Translations under genes and position numbers: made by a program | Shown here: piece by piece, positions 58,401 to 64,000 of the stretch | How positions within the stretch are numbered: position 1 is the first letter of the stretch | How the letters are laid out: every line of letters starts with the position of its first letter | Notes under the pieces: model-generated | Told to the model about the DNA's origin: nothing | Database searches by the model: none | What the model saw: the letters and a program-made list of their open reading frames with translations, nothing else | NCBI RefSeq assembly: GCF_958450345.1 | Contig: NW_027052622.1 | Span: forward strand, 607,865 to 671,864 | Source: Calliphora vicina | Lineage: Eukaryota > Arthropoda > Insecta > Diptera > Calliphoridae | DNA length: 64,000 nucleotides | Reading direction: 5' to 3'

Positions 58401-61400
58401 ATGTAATGTATGTAATGTATGTAATGTATGTAATGTATGTAATGTATGTAATGTATGTAATGTATGTAATGTATGTAATGTATGTAATGTATGTAATGTA
58501 TGTAATGTATGTAATGTATGTAATGTATGTAATGTATGTAATGTATGTAATGTATGTAATGTATGTAATGTATGTAATGTATGTAATGTATGTAATGTAT
58601 GTAATGTATGTAATGTATGTAATGTATGTAATGTATGTAATGTATGTAATGTATGTAATGTATGTAATGTATGTAATGTATGTAATGTATGTAATGTATG
58701 TAATGTATGTAATGTATGTAATGTATGTAATGTATGTAATGTATGTAATGTATGTAATGTATGTAATGTATGTAATGTATGTAATGTATGTAATGTATGT
58801 AATGTATGTAATGTATGTAATGTATGTAATGTATGTAATGTATGTAATGTATGTAATGTATGTAATGTATGTAATGTATGTAATGTATGTAATGTATGTA
58901 ATGTATGTAATGTATGTAATGTATGTAATGTATGTAATGTATGTAATGTATGTAATGTATGTAATGTATGTAATGTATGTAATGTATGTAATGTATGTAA
59001 TGTATGTAATGTATGTAATGTATGTAATGTATGTAATGTATGTAATGTATGTAATGTATGTAATGTATGTAATGTATGTAATGTATGTAATGTATGTAAT
59101 GTATGTAATGTATGTAATGTATGTAATGTATGTAATGTATGTAATGTATGTAATGTATGTAATGTATGTAATGTATGTAATGTATGTAATGTATGTAATG
59201 TATGTAATGTATGTAATGTATGTAATGTATGTAATGTATGTAATGTATGTAATGTATGTAATGTATGTAATGTATGTAATGTATGTAATGTATGTAATGT
59301 ATGTAATGTATGTAATGTATGTAATGTATGTAATGTATGTAATGTATGTAATGTATGTAATGTATGTAATGTATGTAATGTATGTAATGTATGTAATGTA
59401 TGTAATGTATGTAATGTATGTAATGTATGTAATGTATGTAATGTATGTAATGTATGTAATGTATGTAATGTATGTAATGTATGTAATGTATGTAATGTAT
59501 GTAATGTATGTAATGTATGTAATGTATGTAATGTATGTAATGTATGTAATGTATGTAATGTATGTAATGTATGTAATGTATGTAATGTATGTAATGTATG
59601 TAATGTATGTAATGTATGTAATGTATGTAATGTATGTAATGTATGTAATGTATGTAATGTATGTAATGTATGTAATGTATGTAATGTATGTAATGTATGT
59701 AATGTATGTAATGTATGTAATGTATGTAATGTATGTAATGTATGTAATGTATGTAATGTATGTAATGTATGTAATGTATGTAATGTATGTAATGTATGTA
59801 ATGTATGTAATGTATGTAATGTATGTAATGTATGTAATGTATGTAATGTATGTAATGTATGTAATGTATGTAATGTATGTAATGTATGTAATGTATGTAA
59901 TGTATGTAATGTATGTAATGTATGTAATGTATGTAATGTATGTAATGTATGTAATGTATGTAATGTATGTAATGTATGTAATGTATGTAATGTATGTAAT
60001 GTATGTAATGTATGTAATGTATGTAATGTATGTAATGTATGTAATGTATGTAATGTATGTAATGTATGTAATGTATGTAATGTATGTAATGTATGTAATG
60101 TATGTAATGTATGTAATGTATGTAATGTATGTAATGTATGTAATGTATGTAATGTATGTAATGTATGTAATGTATGTAATGTATGTAATGTATGTAATGT
60201 ATGTAATGTATGTAATGTATGTAATGTATGTAATGTATGTAATGTATGTAATGTATGTAATGTATGTAATGTATGTAATGTATGTAATGTATGTAATGTA
60301 TGTAATGTATGTAATGTATGTAATGTATGTAATGTATGTAATGTATGTAATGTATGTAATGTATGTAATGTATGTAATGTATGTAATGTATGTAATGTAT
60401 GTAATGTATGTAATGTATGTAATGTATGTAATGTATGTAATGTATGTAATGTATGTAATGTATGTAATGTATGTAATGTATGTAATGTATGTAATGTATG
60501 TAATGTATGTAATGTATGTAATGTATGTAATGTATGTAATGTATGTAATGTATGTAATGTATGTAATGTATGTAATGTATGTAATGTATGTAATGTATGT
60601 AATGTATGTAATGTATGTAATGTATGTAATGAAGTATGTAATGTATGTAATGTATGTAATGTATGTAATGTATGTAATGTATGTAATGTATGTAATGTAT
60701 GTAATGTATGTAATGTATGTAATGTATGTAATGTATGTAATGTATGTAATGTATGTAATGTATGTAATGTATGTAATGTATGTAATGTATGTAATGTATG
60801 TAATGTATGTAATGTATGTAATGTATGTAATGTATGTAATGTATGTAATGTATGTAATGTATGTAATGTATGTAATGTATGTAATGTATGTAATGTATGT
60901 AATGTATGTAATGTATGTAATGTATGTAATGTATGTAATGTATGTAATGTATGTAATGTATGTAATGTATGTAATGTATGTAATGTATGTAATGTATGTA
61001 ATGTATGTAATGTATGTAATGTATGTAATGTATGTAATGTATGTAATGTATGTAATGTATGTAATGTATGTAATGTATGTAATGTATGTAATGTATGTAA
61101 TGTATGTAATGTATGTAATGTATGTAATGTATGTAATGTATGTAATGTATGTAATGTATGTAATGTATGTAATGTATGTAATGTATGTAATGTATGTAAT
61201 GTATGTAATGTATGTAATGTATGTAATGTATGTAATGTATGTAATGTATGTAATGTATGTAATGTATGTAATGTATGTAATGTATGTAATGTATGTAATG
61301 TATGTAATGTATGTAATGTATGTAATGTATGTAATGTATGTAATGTATGTAATGTATGTAATGTATGTAATGTATGTAATGTATGTAATGTATGTAATGT

Positions 61401-64000
61401 ATGTAATGTATGTAATGTATGTAATGTATGTAATGTATGTAATGTATGTAATGTATGTAATGTATGTAATGTATGTAATGTATGTAATGTATGTAATGTA
61501 TGTAATGTATGTAATGTATGTAATGTATGTAATGTATGTAATGTATGTAATGTATGTAATGTATGTAATGTATGTAATGTATGTAATGTATGTAATGTAT
61601 GTAATGTATGTAATGTATGTAATGTATGTAATGTATGTAATGTATGTAATGTATGTAATGTATGTAATGTATGTAATGTATGTAATGTATGTAATGTATG
61701 TAATGTATGTAATGTATGTAATGTATGTAATGTATGTAATGTATGTAATGTATGTAATGTATGTAATGTATGTAATGTATGTAATGTATGTAATGTATGT
61801 AATGTATGTAATGTATGTAATGTATGTAATGTATGTAATGTATGTAATGTATGTAATGTATGTAATGTATGTAATGTATGTAATGTATGTAATGTATGTA
61901 ATGTATGTAATGTATGTAATGTATGTAATGTATGTAATGTATGTAATGTATGTAATGTATGTAATGTATGTAATGTATGTAATGTATGTAATGTATGTAA
62001 TGTATGTAATGTATGTAATGTATGTAATGTATGTAATGTATGTAATGTATGTAATGTATGTAATGTATGTAATGTATGTAATGTATGTAATGTATGTAAT
62101 GTATGTAATGTATGTAATGTATGTAATGTATGTAATGTATGTAATGTATGTAATGTATGTAATGTATGTAATGTATGTAATGTATGTAATGTATGTAATG
62201 TATGTAATGTATGTAATGTATGTAATGTATGTAATGTATGTAATGTATGTAATGTATGTAATGTATGTAATGTATGTAATGTATGTAATGTATGTAATGT
62301 ATGTAATGTATGTAATGTATGTAATGTATGTAATGTATGTAATGTATGTAATGTATGTAATGTATGTAATGTATGTAATGTATGTAATGTATGTAATGTA
62401 TGTAATGTATGTAATGTATGTAATGTATGTAATGTATGTAATGTATGTAATGTATGTAATGTATGTAATGTATGTAATGTATGTAATGTATGTAATGTAT
62501 GTAATGTATGTAATGTATGTAATGTATGTAATGTATGTAATGTATGTAATGTATGTAATGTATGTAATGTATGTAATGTATGTAATGTATGTAATGTATG
62601 TAATGTATGTAATGTATGTAATGTATGTAATGTATGTAATGTATGTAATGTATGTAATGTATGTAATGTATGTAATGTATGTAATGTATGTAATGTATGT
62701 AATGTATGTAATGTATGTAATGTATGTAATGTATGTAATGTATGTAATGTATGTAATGTATGTAATGTATGTAATGTATGTAATGTATGTAATGTATGTA
62801 ATGTATGTAATGTATGTAATGTATGTAATGTATGTAATGTATGTAATGTATGTAATGTATGTAATGTATGTAATGTATGTAATGTATGTAATGTATGTAA
62901 TGTATGTAATGTATGTAATGTATGTAATGTATGTAATGTATGTAATGTATGTAATGTATGTAATGTATGTAATGTATGTAATGTATGTAATGTATGTAAT
63001 GTATGTAATGTATGTAATGTATGTAATGTATGTAATGTATGTAATGTATGTAATGTATGTAATGTATGTAATGTATGTAATGTATGTAATGTATGTAATG
63101 TATGTAATGTATGTAATGTATGTAATGTATGTAATGTATGTAATGTATGTAATGTATGTAATGTATGTAATGTATGTAATGTATGTAATGTATGTAATGT
63201 ATGTAATGTATGTAATGTATGTAATGTATGTAATGTATGTAATGTATGTAATGTATGTAATGTATGTAATGTATGTAATGTATGTAATGTATGTAATGTA
63301 TGTAATGTATGTAATGTATGTAATGTATGTAATGTATGTAATGTATGTAATGTATGTAATGTATGTAATGTATGTAATGTATGTAATGTATGTAATGTAT
63401 GTAATGTATGTAATGTATGTAATGTATGTAATGTATGTAATGTATGTAATGTATGTAATGTATGTAATGTATGTAATGTATGTAATGTATGTAATGTATG
63501 TAATGTATGTAATGTATGTAATGTATGTAATGTATGTAATGTATGTAATGTATGTAATGTATGTAATGTATGTAATGTATGTAATGTATGTAATGTATGT
63601 AATGTATGTAATGTATGTAATGTATGTAATGTATGTAATGTATGTAATGTATGTAATGTATGTAATGTATGTAATGTATGTAATGTATGTAATGTATGTA
63701 ATGTATGTAATGTATGTAATGTATGTAATGTATGTAATGTATGTAATGTATGTAATGTATGTAATGTATGTAATGTATGTAATGTATGTAATGTATGTAA
63801 TGTATGTAATGTATGTAATGTATGTAATGTATGTAATGTATGTAATGTATGTAATGTATGTAATGTATGTAATGTATGTAATGTATGTAATGTATGTAAT
63901 GTATGTAATGTATGTAATGTATGTAATGTATGTAATGTATGTAATGTATGTAATGTATGTAATGTATGTAATGTATGTAATGTATGTAATGTATGTAATG
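49491..64000. repeat. 9-bp satellite (TAATGTATG)n, >14.5 kb
   Basis: From ATGTAATGTATG at 49491 to the last base of the window, the sequence repeats a 9-bp unit, about 1,610 times. The only deviation I find is at about 60631-60635, where AAG is inserted (TAATGAAGTATG), shifting the pattern by 3 bp. The array continues beyond the window. Because 9 is a multiple of 3, five of six frames lack stops across it; these are not genes. Confidence 0.98.

Noticed and set aside
49491..64000. Continuous open frames (Met-Tyr-Val repeats on plus, His-Thr-Leu and others on minus) through the 9-bp array
   Set aside because: They follow from a 9-bp unit lacking stops in five of six frames; the single insertion being 3 bp keeps them open by chance. 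No gene context.
49491..64000. Telomere identity for the 9-bp array
   Set aside because: The unit is not a known telomere motif, flies lack telomerase repeats, and the array lies next to intron sequence of a gene rather than at a demonstrated chromosome end.

Overview
The window looks like nuclear DNA of a higher (brachyceran, cyclorrhaphan-type) fly. It is very AT-rich, is dominated by introns and repeats, and carries several copies of a DINE-1/INE-1-like Helitron-type element with the characteristic GTCY microsatellite. It also has the short introns and CTAAT branch sites usual in Diptera. I cannot name the species. The only host-gene piece I can support is a 41-nt exon at 45344-45384 (+). 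It encodes the RNP2 strand of an RRM, KMFIGGLSWQTSP, a match to Rbp6 (the Musashi-like RNA-binding protein). If this is right, the window is the deep interior of an Rbp6-type gene: more than 45 kb of intron upstream and more than 18 kb downstream, with everything else being intronic cargo.

Region 1-13.3 kb: a tRNA-derived fragment, a THAP zinc-finger ORF (957-1418), DINE-like copies in both orientations (one holding about 30 copies of a 31-bp palindromic satellite), a MITE with 24-bp perfect terminal repeats, and a 6.26-kb DNA transposon (6901-13158). That transposon has long, internally repetitive inverted ends, a probable 4-bp target duplication and a decayed transposase on the minus strand. 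The 3' end of the transposase gene has been amplified together with three long (TAA)n tracts.

Region 13.3-31.4 kb: relics of a jockey-type retrotransposon and a mariner-type transposase, then a series of non-autonomous DNA transposons. Three (16283, 17240, 25106) have hAT-type ends with perfect 8-bp target duplications. Others have TTAA duplications (19314, 19909, 29826). There is also a foldback element (20644-21682) and a DINE copy whose microsatellite has grown to about 400 bp (28140-28541).

Region 31.4-45 kb: two long inverted-repeat elements inserted side by side at one palindromic target (31485-34670), a MITE carrying a tRNA-like segment, another hAT MITE, a piggyBac C-terminal relic, and a nested stack (39271-44498) in which several elements lie inside one another, including hAT and unclassified transposase relics.

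Region 45-64 kb: the Rbp6-like exon; an antisense, 5'-truncated I/R1-group non-LTR retrotransposon (endonuclease, reverse transcriptase and RNase H in three frames, with one RNase H catalytic Asp changed to Gly); then a 9-bp satellite, (TAATGTATG)n, from 49491 to the end of the window. That is about 14.5 kb and about 1,600 units with a single 3-bp interruption. Apart from the Rbp6 exon and possibly the THAP ORF, no gene here appears to serve the host; the theme is intron growth by nested transposons and runaway tandem repeats.
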